Shown here piece after piece: positions 8,334 through 17,123 of a DNA stretch of 64,000 nucleotides (its first letter is position 1; each line of letters begins with the position of its first letter). Under the pieces are notes generated by a model. It was not told the DNA's origin. It made no database searches and saw only the letters and a program-made list of their open reading frames with translations. Origin of the DNA: Vibrio fortis (GTDB lineage: Bacteria; Pseudomonadota; Gammaproteobacteria; Enterobacterales; Vibrionaceae); NCBI RefSeq assembly GCF_000695685.1, contig NZ_JFFR01000014.1, forward strand, positions 1-64,000. The letters are read 5' to 3'. Position numbers and translations under genes: made by a program.

Positions 8334-8942
8334 TCAGATTGAGTTCTCAAACACTGGCAACAATGATACAAATGTTATCGCTGCTAGGCTGATATTGAAC
8401 ATACGCTGCTTTAATGTGGTATTGAGATAAACACGGATTTTTTGACCAACCCAGACCCAAGTCATATTGGCAAACAGTCCGAACGTCGTAAACACGAAAG
8501 AAATCAATGCGACAGATAACCAATAGTCAGAGGGGAGGCTATAGCTTGTGACCAAAGCAAGTGATGCCATCCAAGCCTTCATGTTACCCAGTTGAAACAA
8601 CGTAGCTTGAGTTAGGTTGATTGGTTTGCTTTTGGTGGCTTTAGCCGCGAAAGAGTTGGTACACAACAGCTTTACGATCAACCAGAACATGTAAGCCAGA
8701 CCGATGTATTTTATTGCGAGATACCAATTTGGATGGGTTTGGATTGCAACACCGACACCACACGCGCAAAGCAGAATTAACCCGATAACACCAATACGTA
8801 TACCAATTAGGTGTCGCCACGACTTCCGGATACCAAATTGTGCCCCTGAATTAGCGAGCAATAAGTTATTTGGACCGGGCGTGATGGCAGTAACAAACGC
8901 AAATAAACTCATCGCTGGCATTAGGTCCCATAATGTTGTCAT
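8334..8942 (-). CDS. LysE/RhtB-family amino-acid exporter (202 aa)
   Basis: The N-terminal signature is clear: FAFVTAITPGPNNLLLANSGAQFGIRKSWRHLIGIRIG, the LysE/RhtB motif with the PGPNN turn in helix 1. Five to six hydrophobic helices cover the length and the size (about 200 aa) is normal. These proteins export amino acids or related metabolites across the inner membrane; substrate is unknown here. I chose the ATG at 8942, preceded by GAGAGGAAAGGAA, over a TTG 15 bp upstream. It is divergent from a MocR-type regulator (9104), which often controls such exporters or vitamin B6 and amino-acid genes. Confidence 0.9.
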   Translation of the reverse strand: MTTLWDLMPAMSLFAFVTAITPGPNNLLLANSGAQFGIRKSWRHLIGIRIGVIGLILLCACGVGVAIQTHPNWYLAIKYIGLAYMFWLIVKLLCTNSFAAKATKSKPINLTQATLFQLGNMKAWMASLALVTSYSLPSDYWLSVALISFVFTTFGLFANMTWVWVGQKIRVYLNTTLKQRMFNISLAAITFVSLLPVFENSI

Positions 8943-9103
8943 TTCCTTTCCTCTCAAATAAGTGCTTCTGAGCTAAGAGTAATGGGGCGAAGTGAGAGAG
9001 ACCTACAGTTAATGCGTCATGGTGACAATTCTTTAATTTCATTTTCGTCAGGCCTTATTTATCCTGAATACAAGAATTAATTGTACCCCTTTGGAGAGAG
9101 ACA

Positions 9104-10462
9104 ATGTTAGTCCCTGATATATCGGGTCGTTCGGGACCTAAGTTTATGGCACTGGCTGATGCGATTGCTGAGGTGATAGAGAGTGGTGAACTCGAACCAG
9201 ATACGAAATTACCCCCTCAGCGTATTTTGTCTTATCGCTTGGGTGTGACGGTTGGAACCGTGACAAGAGCGTATCAGGAGCTTGAGCAGAGGGGCTTAAC
9301 AGAGCCAAAAGTAGGAAGCGGTACTTATGTTCGGAACAGAGAAACTGAACTGAACCACTTTTATCATCCAGTATTGGAAGAGAAAGGAATTGATTTGGCG
9401 CGCTGCCGACCTTTGTTAGTATCGCAGCCGAAATTTCTAGCGAATGCGCTGAAAGAGCTATCTCACGAGGAAATTGCACAGGCAGCCGTGCTGGATTACT
9501 ACTCCGCTGATGGCATTCAAGGTCATAACGAGACTCTTCGACAATGGCTGATGACCAAATTTAATATCGACATTGATGCACGGCGTCTAGTGTGGACTCA
9601 TGGAGGACAACACGGGATCTCGTTGATTATTCAAGCATTAAGCCGTCCTAAAGATACTATTCTTGCCGAAGGGCTGTGTTATCCAGAGTTCATTTATGCG
9701 TGCCAGCAATCCGAACGAAAACTAGTGCCAGTAAAAGTCGATGAACATGGATTAGATCCAGAAGATCTGGCTTTACATTGTAAGAGACATCGTCCCAAAC
9801 TGCTTTATCTGACGCCGGGAATACAAAACCCGACTGGAGCTCAGTTAACAGATAGTCGAAGGCTAAAAATCATAGAGATATGTCGTCGTTACAATGTGTT
9901 GATTATTGAGGACGACGTGCTCTACTGTCCGCCATCTCATCGAAAGAGTCCTTTAGTCGCTATTGCTCCGGATATTACCTTATACGTCGGCAGTTTTTCT
10001 AAGTACTTCGCGGGTGGATTGCGACTGGGCTTTATCATTCTCCCATTGTCTTTCAAAGAGTTACTGCAACGAGCGCTAAGAGCCAGTTGTATGTATGTTA
10101 GTCCTCTAATAATCGATCTGCTTTGTCGTTGGTTAAGCAGTGGTGCTATGCAGTCGGTCGACGAAGAGATCGCGATGGAACTGAGTGCTCGCCATCGCAT
10201 CTGGGAGGCTGTATTTCCCGAAGTTCAGATTGGCGTTCCTGGCTATAATGTATGGTTACGTTTGCCCGAGCCATTAACCGGTTATAATTTTAACCAGTCG
10301 TTGTTGAAATATGGAGTCAGAGTGAGGGAAGCAGAAATGTTTGCTGTGGGTAGGTATGAAGTGCCAGCAGCGGTGAGGATTTCACTTGCAGGTCCACTAA
10401 GCCGTCCACAATTGCAGTCCGCTTTAGAGACTGTCAGGGAGCAAATCGCACGGCTCACTTAA
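9104..10462 (+). CDS. MocR/PdxR-type regulator: GntR HTH fused to aminotransferase-like domain (452 aa)
   Basis: N-terminal GntR winged HTH (about 10-75: FMALADAIAEVIESGELEPDTKLPPQ, then RILSYRLGVTVGTVTRAYQELEQRGL). This is fused to a fold-type I PLP domain: ADGIQGHNETLRQWL, GGQHGISLIIQAL, LTPGIQNPTGAQL, IIEDDVLYCP, and the PLP lysine in YVGSFSKYFAGGLRLGF. MocR proteins sense PLP or an amino-acid adduct and normally act as regulators rather than transaminases. It is divergent from the LysE exporter, its likely target. The ATG is preceded by GGAGAGAGACA. Length is typical (450-500 aa). Confidence 0.92.
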   Translation: MLVPDISGRSGPKFMALADAIAEVIESGELEPDTKLPPQRILSYRLGVTVGTVTRAYQELEQRGLTEPKVGSGTYVRNRETELNHFYHPVLEEKGIDLARCRPLLVSQPKFLANALKELSHEEIAQAAVLDYYSADGIQGHNETLRQWLMTKFNIDIDARRLVWTHGGQHGISLIIQALSRPKDTILAEGLCYPEFIYACQQSERKLVPVKVDEHGLDPEDLALHCKRHRPKLLYLTPGIQNPTGAQLTDSRRLKIIEICRRYNVLIIEDDVLYCPPSHRKSPLVAIAPDITLYVGSFSKYFAGGLRLGFIILPLSFKELLQRALRASCMYVSPLIIDLLCRWLSSGAMQSVDEEIAMELSARHRIWEAVFPEVQIGVPGYNVWLRLPEPLTGYNFNQSLLKYGVRVREAEMFAVGRYEVPAAVRISLAGPLSRPQLQSALETVREQIARLT

Positions 10463-10975
10463 CGTTCATAGATACTAGTGATTATTTATGGAGTTAGTTG
10501 GTCGTGATGTATAAGTAATATCGTTATTGGATTGATGGCATAGATATGCCTAAATCGACTGAATGTCTGAAAAAGCTATTTATATTCCCTCTAGTTTTGA
10601 GCCATTCGGACTCCGGCTAACCCACTTTTGTTCATAGGTGTGCTTTAGTCGTTCATGGCAAACACACCTTGTGCTATTTACCGCTAGCAACCTCACTCTT
10701 CACAACTTTTAATCAGTGTTAGCTTTTGCTGGTGTTCATCAAGTAGATTTGTGATTAGGCAGAGTGGGCACTCTAAGTAGGGAGGTGTTTTAAAGTAGGT
10801 ATTAGTAGAGACTTTCTTCTATATGTTCTCTATTGACCTAATCAAGGAGGCATGACCAAGAAATCGCGCCAGTTTATTTAGCCTCTATCAGGCTCGATAT
10901 AACGATAGCCTTACCTATTTTTTTATGCGTTTTCACCCTAGAATTGAGACCATTACAAACAACCAAGAACGCAGA
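10463..10975. other. Intergenic region with a possible IS3-type orfA relic
   Basis: About 0.5 kb without a gene. At 10844-10881 a good ribosome binding site (AAGGAGGC) precedes ATGACCAAGAAATCGCGCCAG, which reads MTKKSRQ and then stops after two more codons. MTKKSRQ resembles the opening of IS3-family OrfA transposases, but only seven residues are left, so this is weak. The rest is featureless, with a CCCACTTTTGTTCAT stretch at 10619 that recalls 1681 and 4306. Confidence 0.25.
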
Positions 10976-11701
10976 ATGTATAAAGATAAAGTGGTCGTTA
11001 TTACTGGTGGTAGCCAAGGCATCGGCAAACACCTCGCTATGGCTTATCTAGAGCAACAAGCAAAAGTGATCGTATTTGACATTGCCCCAAACCAGAATCC
11101 AAATGTCGATTTTTACCTTGTTGATTTAGGAAAACCTGAGTCGGTAGATCAAGCTTTTAACGAGATCAAAAGTCAATATGGCAAAGTTGATGTGCTCATC
11201 AATAATGGTGCGATTGCCAATTTTAACAAACCTATTGAACAACTCACATTTGAAGAGTTTTCACGTGTGATTGATGTCAATCTCAAAGGTGCGTTTGCCT
11301 GTTCTCGACGATTTATTGAGTTGAACCATGCTCAACCTTATGGGCGAATAATCAACATCGCTTCTACGCGCTGGAATCAAAACGAATCGGGTTGGGATGC
11401 TTACGGTGCATCAAAAGGTGGTGTGGTTTCCATGACACAATCTATGGCCATCTCGTTGTCAGACACACCAATTACAGTCAACGCGGTCAGTCCGGGTTGG
11501 ATTCAAGTAGAAGGGTATGATGAGCTTGATAGTTTCGATCATCAGCAGCATCCATCCGGTAGAGTAGGTAAGGCTGAAGACGTTGTTAATGCGTGTCTGT
11601 TTCTAACGTATCCAAAGAATGACTTTGTTAATGGCCATAACTTGGTTGTTGATGGGGGAATGAGTAAAAAAATGATTTACCAAGATAGCTTGCTAGATTA
11701 A
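10976..11701 (+). CDS. Short-chain dehydrogenase/reductase (classical SDR, about 241 aa)
   Basis: A classical SDR: cofactor motif TGGSQGIG near the N-terminus, NNGA motif (VLINNGAIANF), catalytic Ser in NIASTRWNQNES and YGASK (Tyr-x3-Lys), followed by NAVSPGWI and a C-terminal NGHNLVVDGGMS. It should be a soluble NAD(P)-dependent oxidoreductase; the substrate is not evident. The longest frame starts at 10925 but has no ribosome binding site and adds a non-homologous tail, so I use the internal ATG at 10976 (MYKDKVVVITGG), where family members normally begin. It is monocistronic, convergent with the MerR remnant. Confidence 0.88.
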   Translation: MYKDKVVVITGGSQGIGKHLAMAYLEQQAKVIVFDIAPNQNPNVDFYLVDLGKPESVDQAFNEIKSQYGKVDVLINNGAIANFNKPIEQLTFEEFSRVIDVNLKGAFACSRRFIELNHAQPYGRIINIASTRWNQNESGWDAYGASKGGVVSMTQSMAISLSDTPITVNAVSPGWIQVEGYDELDSFDHQQHPSGRVGKAEDVVNACLFLTYPKNDFVNGHNLVVDGGMSKKMIYQDSLLD

Positions 11702-11763
11702 ATCAACTGAACGACTTCTGGAGGTTGATCTTTGATAGCTCTGTTAAAGGAAACATAACCAAT

Positions 11764-12180
11764 TCATTCAGCTTCTTTGCTCCGTGGGGAAAGGTACTTG
11801 TGGTTCTCGCAGTGACGTGCCACTTTCCCTTCTATTTTTCCAATGTGGTCTTGGATGAGATTCTTGACATCTTTAGCCTGCTGAATGATTTCATCCATAC
11901 GTTCAGACTGCTTGAGTAAAATGGAAATCGCCTCTGTATCAGACATGTCATAGTTTAGGAACGCATCGAGCATTGGCTTAATTTGCTTCAGAGTTAAACC
12001 CATATTTTTTGCTTTTTGAATCAGGTAAAGCCTGTTCAATGCTTGCTCATCAAACTCCCGATACACTCGACTTCCTGCCTGCACTGGTGAAGATGATATT
12101 AAACCTAATGATTCATAGTGCCTAACGAGCTCCTTTGATACTTTGGTTATTCGCTGTGATAGGGAACGACTACGACTTAA
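11764..12180 (-). pseudogene. MerR-family regulator lacking a usable start (5'-truncated)
   Basis: The minus-strand frame is open from 12180 and encodes most of a MerR HTH: ITKVSKELVRHYESLGLIS, then GSRVYREFDEQALNRLYLIQKAKNMGLTLKQI, then a helical dimerisation region with SERMDEIIQQAKDVKNLIQDHI and a C-terminal RHCENH. No ATG, GTG or TTG occurs in frame before the HTH; the first usable codon is a GTG at 12084, inside the wing, giving only 106 residues without the recognition helix. The frame begins exactly at the stop codon of the adjacent hemerythrin gene. This looks like a regulator that lost its first few residues by rearrangement, unless translation starts at a non-standard codon. Confidence 0.6.
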
Positions 12181-12611
12181 TTACTGTTTTCTAATGTCAG
12201 TAAGTTTCGGTATTTGTCTGAAGAGCGTAGATACCTTGCTAAAGCACGATCATTTTGTTCTGCGATGATATGGTCGATGAGCCAACGCGCCATAAATACA
12301 ATGATTTCTTTAAGTTCGATCTGCCCATTAACGTAGTGTGTATACTGGTTTCTCAGCTTTTTGAGTAGCATTTTATGTACTTTTTGGTGCTGCTCAAACC
12401 CATCGTAGTGGGTGATCATCATGATGTTATCTTCACTTAAAAAGTGAAACTCAGCGTAAGCAATCACCTCATCAATTAAGCGGCGTACAATCGCTTTGGA
12501 CTCGTTCTGAAACATGATCAGTTTGTTAATCATTGCCAACAAGTTCTTATGTTGAAGATCGAGCTCTTCTACATCTAAGCTGTACTCTTTTTTCCATGTA
12601 TAGAGATGCAT
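12177..12611 (-). CDS. Bacteriohemerythrin, di-iron oxygen-binding protein (144 aa)
   Basis: A single hemerythrin four-helix domain spans nearly the whole protein. Expected di-iron ligands are His21 (DLQHKNL), His56 and Glu60 (HFLSE), His75 and His79 (HQKVH) and His114 (DHII). In known bacteriohemerythrins the seventh ligand is an Asp five residues after the last His; here that position (119) is Gln, with Glu118 before and Asp121 after. The family binds O2 reversibly and often serves aerotaxis or oxygen delivery; a chemoreceptor and c-di-GMP genes are close by. ATG at 12611 is preceded by GAGGATCACA. Confidence 0.88.
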   Translation of the reverse strand: MHLYTWKKEYSLDVEELDLQHKNLLAMINKLIMFQNESKAIVRRLIDEVIAYAEFHFLSEDNIMMITHYDGFEQHQKVHKMLLKKLRNQYTHYVNGQIELKEIIVFMARWLIDHIIAEQNDRALARYLRSSDKYRNLLTLENSN

Positions 12612-12896
12612 TGTGATCCTCTATTATTCTCACTAGATTTGTTATTGATAGAATGATCTGCACTTTATAGATTTCTTTGGTGAATGGGTAACTTAACCAT
12701 AGTTTTTGTGAGGATAGCTCGGTTTACATAGCTCTCATGTTTCATAGTTTCAGTATAACTGACGGGAAAGTAAGAGCTTTTTCATCATGACGTTCTTAAT
12801 AGCCTGCCGAGACAAACAACGTTTTGATATTGATGCGTAGATACCTTCCATTTTTTCAGAAAAACATAAATGAATTAATGGTCAACGTCCGCTATC

Positions 12897-13262
12897 ATGA
12901 GGGCGAAATGTAAGAGCGATAAAGCGAAACTGGGAAAAGAGATGACTATGAAGCAAGATGTTAGCATAAGCATTAATGCCATCACTGAGCAGATCCGATA
13001 CAAAATTATCAATTACGGCTCGATGTGGGTTACTGCGACCCAAGCATTGCTGTGTCTCACGGTTGGCTACTATGTCGGCATTGCAGAGTTTGGCGTAAAA
13101 GATGACTTTGAATCGCTTTACCAACGAGCGGACAAAGCGATGTATAAGGCCAAGGTAGGAGGCCGTGATCAGAGCATCATTTGTTTCGAAGAATGTGCGA
13201 TCTGTAATTCGGATTTACAAACGAATGCTAACGTCGATGTTCTAGGTCTGAGCGGGAAATAA
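12897..13262 (+). pseudogene. Remnant of a GGDEF (diguanylate cyclase) gene, C-terminal part only
   Basis: Residues 54-100 read YYVGIAEFGVKDDFESLYQR followed by ADKAMYKAKVGGRDQ, the unmistakable C-terminal end of a GGDEF domain (strand, then ADxAxYxAKxxGRxx). The helix before it (ITEQIRYKI) also fits. The GG(D/E)EF active-site loop and everything upstream are missing, and the segment between is scrambled (INYGSMWVTATQALLCL). The fragment therefore cannot make c-di-GMP. An ATG with GGGAAAAGAG upstream exists at 12942, so a short peptide might be made, but I regard it as a decayed gene. Confidence 0.75.
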
Positions 13263-13342
13263 AGGACAATTTTAAATTTATGTACATATAAGGTGAATAT
13301 TTGCGTTATGATGCTGATCTGGAACAGTTAATGGAGAAAGAG

Positions 13343-13783
13343 ATGCCTAGAGTAAGCCAAGAAGTAGCCAAGCAAACCCGTAAACGTATTATCGAATCAG
13401 CGATAAAAATCGTTACGCTTGAAGGCTCTAAACATCTGACGTTCTCTAACATCGCTAAGAAAGCGGATATCAGCCGCTCTGGTATTAACTGTCATTTCAA
13501 AAGAAAAGAAGATTTAATGGATGAAATCCGCCCAGTTCTTGCTGAGCGTGTAGAACAGGCTTTAGACTTTTCATCACCTGACAACTTTTTCCAATCTTGG
13601 CGTAATGCTGTTGATAATGATCGTATGTTCCGAAACTTAATCGCTAACTTAGAGTATGTGATTGATGGAAAAACTGGTACGGCAAGCTTGATTGAAAAAA
13701 TTCAAGGCGACAAAGAAGAGGTAATTAAAACTACCTATATGGCAATTGGCTACGCAGTTATTCATATTGGTAAGGCAGGATAA
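13343..13783 (+). CDS. TetR/AcrR-family transcriptional regulator (about 146 aa)
   Basis: N-terminal TetR HTH: QTRKRIIESAIKIVTLEGSK, then LTFSNIAKKADISRSGINCHFKRKEDLMDEI (about residues 9-58). In the recognition helix the usual GxxYxHF is GINCHF. The C-terminal ligand domain is short (about 85 residues), so the protein is smaller than the usual 190-220 aa, and it ends at a frame that stops cleanly before an apparently non-coding spacer; a 3' truncation is possible. I use the ATG at 13343, preceded by GGAGAAAGAG, rather than a TTG at 13301. No adjacent co-oriented target. Confidence 0.82.
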   Translation: MPRVSQEVAKQTRKRIIESAIKIVTLEGSKHLTFSNIAKKADISRSGINCHFKRKEDLMDEIRPVLAERVEQALDFSSPDNFFQSWRNAVDNDRMFRNLIANLEYVIDGKTGTASLIEKIQGDKEEVIKTTYMAIGYAVIHIGKAG

Positions 13784-13944
13784 CGTTTATTTTTGAGCAG
13801 AAACCTAGGGCGACTCTAGTTAGGGCTGTCATTGTTTTCTCGCAACTGACCTCATATAACTGGATAAAAGCCTAGATCCAGAAGCTGCTTTCGTTTTCGT
13901 AATGCACTAGGTATCGCAATGCAATAGGGCTAGGTTTTTGAGAC

Positions 13945-14676
13945 TCAAACAAGTGGCTGTGGCTTATCAAAAAGATAACCTTGCGCTAGGTCGATGTTCA
14001 ATTGCTGCGCCATTTCGAGCTGGACTTGTTCTTCTATTCCTTCAGCTAGAACAGCACCACCGTAGGAATGGACTGCTTTGACGACGGCTTTTATTTCATC
14101 GACTAGAGTAGGATCAAACGTAAGCCTACTGATGATTTTGATGCAAAGCTTGACTACCTCTGGTTTAACCTCATCGATCAGCGCCAAATCAAAAAATCCA
14201 CAGCCAACATCGTCAAGCCAGAACTGATAGCCTTGCTTTCTTAGTTGTGCCATTCGTTGTTTTATTGGTTGCCAATCTTGTATAGGTAAGTGTTCAGTGA
14301 GCTCAATCTTAATTCTTTCAGCCAGTGCGTAGCGATTTAGTATTTGAAATACTGTCTTGTCTAACAATAGGTTAGGAGCAAGATTGACGGTGTAACATCC
14401 TGTCGATGTAAGGGCGGCAATGTTTTCAAGATGAACTTCGAGGATGACAATTTCCAATTGCCTGCTGAGCTGTTGTGATTGAGCTGCGATAAACAACTGA
14501 TCGGGTCGATGCCACAAGGAGTTTAAAGGGCCACGAACTAAAACCTCATGTCCATAAGTAGTCTGGCGTTTAAGATCTCGAATAGACTGAACATATGAAT
14601 ATAGTGAACGCTTACTTAAGATATCACTCAGTGAAACAGCAGTTCTTGTTTCAAGTGGTGTTTGGCTTTGGTTCAT
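13945..14676 (-). CDS. EAL-domain protein, probable c-di-GMP phosphodiesterase (243 aa)
   Basis: A stand-alone EAL domain without transmembrane segments. Key positions are conserved: Glu44 in EVL (the EAL motif), Asn98 (TVNLAPN), Glu125/128 (ELTE), Asp155-Asp156 (LDDVG), Lys176 (VVKLC), Glu212 (AEGIEE) and Gln232 (QGYLFDKP). With the metal ligands and the lysine present, c-di-GMP hydrolysis to pGpG is plausible. EVLVRG instead of EALLR and DDVG instead of DDFG are mild changes. It follows the chemoreceptor gene on the same strand with a 49-bp gap, so it may be third in the NrtS-MCP-EAL unit, tying chemosensing to c-di-GMP. Confidence 0.88.
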   Translation of the reverse strand: MNQSQTPLETRTAVSLSDILSKRSLYSYVQSIRDLKRQTTYGHEVLVRGPLNSLWHRPDQLFIAAQSQQLSRQLEIVILEVHLENIAALTSTGCYTVNLAPNLLLDKTVFQILNRYALAERIKIELTEHLPIQDWQPIKQRMAQLRKQGYQFWLDDVGCGFFDLALIDEVKPEVVKLCIKIISRLTFDPTLVDEIKAVVKAVHSYGGAVLAEGIEEQVQLEMAQQLNIDLAQGYLFDKPQPLV

Positions 14677-14725
14677 GTCGCAATTTTCCTTGTTTGCTTA
14701 CACGCTATCAGAGCTAAGTATTTCT

Positions 14726-15643
14726 TTATTGGCCCGTTTTATCATCCAGTTGCAGATAAGATAAAGAGTTGACGATCTGTTCCGCGAGTTCATGGTTGTT
14801 GCCCGAGAGGCTTATTGAGAGCTTGGTGTCTTCAACCAGGGCTTCCATGTTTTGTTTAACCGTATTGGAGTCGGACAGTTGAGTCTCAATGGCGTCCATA
14901 ATGGTTTTAGAAGATGTTTTACTATCAAGTGACATGTTCATCAAATTCTGCATTTTATGCATTGTGTCTTTGGTTACTTCTGAGCTGAGAATAATGACGT
15001 CTTCAACCTCTTTTTGTTTATTGAAAATGCTGTCTGATATCTTTGAAATCGACGCCATTTCTGTATCAATGCTCTCAGCGGACTGATTCGCCGTGTTCGC
15101 GAGTTGACGGACTTCGTCTGCGACTACTGCAAAACCGCGGCCATGCTCTCCAGCTCGAGCAGCTTCAATCGCGGCATTAAGCGCCAACAGGTTTGTTTGT
15201 GCAGCGATGCCTTTAATAGAATCCACCAATTGGGTGACGTTCTTGTTAATCTCATCCAATGATTCGAGTAGTTCGCTAAATTGGCAGATCTTTTCTTTAG
15301 ACACCAACACCTGCTCTTCCAAAACCTCTAGCTTGTCGATGGTATTGGCTGCAGTCTCCGCCGTTAGACTGGAGTATTGATGACTCTCACAAGACAGCTT
15401 GTTAATGCTTTCTGACTGCTCAATGAAGTGGTTCACTAACTCATAGCTCTGTTCAATCGACTCAGCACGACTTCGTGACGCTTTATGAACATTAGCCGCA
15501 TTGACGTGAATTCTCTTTGCATAGTCGGTGGGATCATTCTGTTTGAATAAAGAGTACTTTTCAGAGATTTTCTCCAGTTCTGCAAGACGGCTGGTAGGAA
15601 CTTCGACAATATCCGGCGAGGGTTTTTTAAACGAAAATATCAT
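14726..15643 (-). CDS. Soluble methyl-accepting chemotaxis-type protein (305 aa)
   Basis: The conserved chemoreceptor hairpin tip is at about residues 150-195 ([20 protein letters not shown], then [16 protein letters not shown]). Long coiled-coil arms flank it. There is no transmembrane segment or recognisable ligand domain: the N-terminus ([11 protein letters not shown]...) leads straight into helical sequence, so it should be cytoplasmic. No CheR-docking pentapeptide ends the protein. The start I use (15643, after GAAGG) shares one base with the stop codon of the NrtS-type gene upstream (TAATG), which implies translational coupling; the longer in-frame start would overlap that gene. Confidence 0.9.
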   Translation of the reverse strand: MIFSFKKPSPDIVEVPTSRLAELEKISEKYSLFKQNDPTDYAKRIHVNAANVHKASRSRAESIEQSYELVNHFIEQSESINKLSCESHQYSSLTAETAANTIDKLEVLEEQVLVSKEKICQFSELLESLDEINKNVTQLVDSIKGIAAQTNLLALNAAIEAARAGEHGRGFAVVADEVRQLANTANQSAESIDTEMASISKISDSIFNKQKEVEDVIILSSEVTKDTMHKMQNLMNMSLDSKTSSKTIMDAIETQLSDSNTVKQNMEALVEDTKLSISLSGNNHELAEQIVNSLSYLQLDDKTGQ

Positions 15644-15885
15644 TATTGGGCGACCTTCTTTCGGGATTGAAGAGTTGCAGAAACGCTGGCTTGGGTAGAC
15701 ACACAAAAGGGCACGCAGTATGTCATTAAGATCTTAATGATCAGCGTTGCGTCAATGTTGCTGTAGAGTAATTTGTCACCGTGATTAATGAACATAAGAA
15801 TGGTGCCAACTATCATAGAAACCTTGAGTGAGCGTTTCAGTATCGTAGGTTCGCCTGCGGTTTTAATAAACTGAGTTATAGGCAT
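15643..15885 (-). CDS. nrtS: NrtS-type small membrane protein (80 aa)
   Basis: A small two-helix membrane protein resembling the nitrate/nitrite transporter NrtS family. The signature is [25 protein letters not shown] (helix 1 and the conserved INHGD turn), followed by [21 protein letters not shown] (helix 2). Length (70-90 aa) fits. The reported role of the family is nitrate/nitrite transport; here the tight overlap with a membrane-free chemoreceptor suggests it could instead be a sensor partner. ATG at 15885 is preceded by AGAGGTTGCAG; a TTG two codons earlier is the alternative. Confidence 0.75.
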   Translation of the reverse strand: MPITQFIKTAGEPTILKRSLKVSMIVGTILMFINHGDKLLYSNIDATLIIKILMTYCVPFCVSTQASVSATLQSRKKVAQ

Positions 15886-16074
15886 CTGCAACCTCTGTGT
15901 AGGTGAATATTGTTTTGGTGAATCATATACTTTGTTGAACGATTGTTCAAATTTATAGTGACGTTCAACACAACTTCTGTAAAGTTAATTGCAGCATATT
16001 CAATAGCTAAAGATTCTATGTACCTTAGAAGTTTTATTCATTGAATCACTGACAAGTGAAGGATAGTGGTGATT

Positions 16075-16992
16075 TTACTCAACCGTCTCTGACAATATTT
16101 TTATAAATTGCTCTAGTGCTGGGTTTGGCTGTTTTTTGAGCCTAGTTACAATGCCATACGTAGTTGTACCAACAAGCTCTTGTGGAAGTTCAACGCAATG
16201 AAGATTGGACCTGTCTTCATCAGTTAAAGATAAGCCAGAGATAACAGCGAAGCCCAACCCCAATGAAACATAATGCTTGAGTGATTCCATTGTCCCTACT
16301 TCATGTTTGACTTGTAAAGTGGAACTGAAACTTTCGATTTCTTGGATAAGTCTCTTACCTTCTTGCTTTTCTTCTAGGCAAATGAGCGGTCTAGACTCTA
16401 GATCCAAATATTCCATTAGGGAGGTAAGGTCATATTTTTCGACCGAAGCTATACGTTCTTGCTTCGATAATAACAAGTATGTTGAGTGAGTACTGATTGG
16501 CTTAAATATGAGATCACAGGGAATCCGACATTTTGCTATTACGCCCAGATCGATTTCATTAGTTCTAACTAACTTCAGAGTTTGATCTAAAGGCCGTGAT
16601 AGTAGGCTAAGCCGTATTTTAGGGTGCTGTAGCGAAAAGCGTTTTACCTTCTCGGGCAGTAAGTAACGAAGAACCGAATCGTGCGAAGATAACAAGATTT
16701 CTCCTGACTGTGATTCACTTTCTAAAGCATGTTCAAATGAGTTTATTGAATCGAAAAGAGACATTGCGAACTGGAACGTTTGTTCACCAGCAGGCGTAAT
16801 TCGCACCTTACCCCCTCGACTCCGGTATAGCTTAGACCCCAAATAGCTTTCTAGTAACTTAATCCGTTGCGAAACAGCTGCCTCCGAAACTCCAAGTTCA
16901 ATGCTTGCTCTCGAGACACTTCCGCACTGCGCCATTACGTAGAAGCATCGTAGCGCTTTAAGATCCATCGCATCATAATCATTGTGTCTCAT
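16075..16992 (-). CDS. LysR-family transcriptional regulator (305 aa)
   Basis: LysR winged HTH at residues 8-68 (MDLKALRCFYVMAQCGSVSR, then ASIELGVSEAAVSQRIKLLESYLGSKLYRSRGGKVRITPAG), followed by the PBP2-type effector domain. The first region resembles CysB/Cbl- and NAC-like LysR proteins only superficially, so no effector is assigned. The gene is divergent from the ceramidase-like/desaturase operon with a 131-bp spacer, making that operon its probable target. Start ATG follows a weak SD (GAGGGTGTA). Confidence 0.92.
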   Translation of the reverse strand: MRHNDYDAMDLKALRCFYVMAQCGSVSRASIELGVSEAAVSQRIKLLESYLGSKLYRSRGGKVRITPAGEQTFQFAMSLFDSINSFEHALESESQSGEILLSSHDSVLRYLLPEKVKRFSLQHPKIRLSLLSRPLDQTLKLVRTNEIDLGVIAKCRIPCDLIFKPISTHSTYLLLSKQERIASVEKYDLTSLMEYLDLESRPLICLEEKQEGKRLIQEIESFSSTLQVKHEVGTMESLKHYVSLGLGFAVISGLSLTDEDRSNLHCVELPQELVGTTTYGIVTRLKKQPNPALEQFIKILSETVE

Positions 16993-17123
16993 TACACCCT
17001 CTGCCCTTTCACGCTTATGGGACCCTTAGCGTTACCCTATGGCGTCAATTTTCTGCTCGTTCCATAGTAATTCTAGACCAATACTTATTGAGTCTCGTTA
17101 AGCACACAACATAGGAGGCAATC

